DNA from: Propionibacteriaceae bacterium
Lineage (GTDB): Bacteria > Actinomycetota > Actinomycetes > Propionibacteriales > Propionibacteriaceae
NCBI GenBank assembly: GCA_030528545.1
Contig: JAUMYR010000046.1
Span: 7,307-14,210 of the forward strand
Length of the DNA stretch: 6,904 nt
Direction: 5' to 3'
This document shows, piece after piece, positions 6,437 to 6,904 of the stretch (positions within the stretch are counted from its first letter, which is position 1; every line of letters begins with the position of its first letter). Under the pieces are notes generated by a model. That model worked only from the letters and a program-made list of their open reading frames with translations. It was not told where the DNA came from and ran no database searches. The translations under genes were made by a program, and so were the position numbers.

Positions 6437-6904
6437 TCTGCGTGTCGTCGCGATCGCCGCGGTCAGCGACAACTGGGTCATCGGCTCCGGGGAGGACATG
6501 CTGTGGCACCTGCCTGAGGATTTTCGGCGGTTCAAGAGAGTCACCACCGGCAACACACTGATCTTCGGGCGGCGGACCCACGAGCAGATCGGGCGGGTGT
6601 TGCCGGACCGCCGGATCATCGTGGTCACCAGGCAGCCAGACTGGTCCGAGGACGGAGTCGAGGTCGCCCATTCCATCACCGAGGCGCTGGATCTGGCCGC
6701 CGAGACCCCCGACCGGATCTGTTATATCGGCGGCGGCACCGGCATCTACGAGGCTGCCTGGCCCTACCTCACCGAACTCGATATCACCCATGTGCACGGC
6801 AGCTATGAGGGTGCGGCGACCTTCCCCGTCATCGATCCGGCGGAATGGGTGGAAGTCTCGCGCGTCACCGGGGACGAGTTCGACTTCGTCAGCTACCTTC
6901 CCCG
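6396..6904 (+). CDS. dfrA: Dihydrofolate reductase (3' partial)
   Basis: DHFR reduces dihydrofolate to tetrahydrofolate with NADPH, closing the cycle with ThyA. The frame runs open to the window end (169 codons, nearly complete). After a 14-residue lead it shows [16 protein letters not shown] (15-30), [13 protein letters not shown] with the active-site Asp42 equivalent to E. coli Asp27 (35-47), and [17 protein letters not shown] (54-70). RRIIVVTR (72-79), [15 protein letters not shown] (109-123) and a late [10 protein letters not shown] follow. The start at ATG 6396, or ATG 6402 two codons on, overlaps thyA by 35-41 nt; a TTG at 6426 is a poorer choice. Two oddities: the usual T-W-E-S is T-H-E-Q, and the Gly-Gly NADPH loop reads GGGTGIY, one residue longer than GGxxIY. 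The ending FDFVSYLP resembles the normal C-terminal strand, so only a few residues are likely missing. Confidence 0.93.
   Translation, partial: MSMNQPSKPRLRSDLRVVAIAAVSDNWVIGSGEDMLWHLPEDFRRFKRVTTGNTLIFGRRTHEQIGRVLPDRRIIVVTRQPDWSEDGVEVAHSITEALDLAAETPDRICYIGGGTGIYEAAWPYLTELDITHVHGSYEGAATFPVIDPAEWVEVSRVTGDEFDFVSYLP

Noticed and set aside
5855..6679. 274-codon open frame on the - strand
   Set aside because: It is antisense to thyA and the DHFR gene and has no domain.
1..6904. Mobile element, CRISPR array, tRNA or rRNA
   Set aside because: I saw no spaced direct repeats, transposase motif or tRNA-like cloverleaf. The window is almost fully filled by housekeeping and feo genes.

Overview
The window is compact, high-GC bacterial DNA with every gene on the + strand. 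The gene set and order point to an actinomycete: clpS followed by a DUF2017 gene, then glutamate racemase, RNase PH and RdgB. This order resembles the mycobacterial clpS-Rv1332 ... murI ... rphA-Rv1341 block, as I recall it. An IdeR/DtxR-type iron box fits the same assignment. A Propionibacteriales-like source is possible, but I cannot fix a genus from the sequence alone.

Layout: (1) 1-248, clpS, missing its 5' end; (2) 245-727, a DUF2017 gene overlapping clpS by 4 nt; (3) 728-790, a short intergenic region with an iron-box palindrome and a probable promoter; (4) 791-3395, feoA-feoB-feoC, a ferrous-iron uptake operon with overlapping stop and start codons; (5) 3415-4221, murI; (6) 4282-5004, rph; (7) 5001-5645, rdgB; (8) 5642-6436, thyA; (9) 6396-6904, a dihydrofolate reductase gene cut by the window edge and overlapping thyA.

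How the genes work together: ClpS is the N-end-rule adaptor for the Clp protease. FeoA, FeoB and the small cysteine-rich FeoC-like protein should form an Fe(II) import unit, probably switched off by iron-loaded DtxR/IdeR. MurI makes D-glutamate for peptidoglycan. RNase PH trims tRNA 3' ends and RdgB removes non-canonical purine triphosphates. ThyA makes dTMP while oxidising methylene-tetrahydrofolate to dihydrofolate, which DHFR reduces again; the overlapping genes suggest matched synthesis of these two enzymes.

Nothing here looks like a wholly new system. The points most worth a second look are: three genes (feoA, murI, rph) with a TANNNT -10 element placed so that transcription would begin at the start codon, suggesting leaderless mRNAs; an iron box covering the -35 region of the feoA promoter; a feo operon sitting inside a normally housekeeping block; a FeoC-like protein with a four-cysteine cluster; and sequence oddities in FeoB (N-terminal extension, Thr in the G4 motif) and DHFR (extra residue in the Gly-Gly loop).
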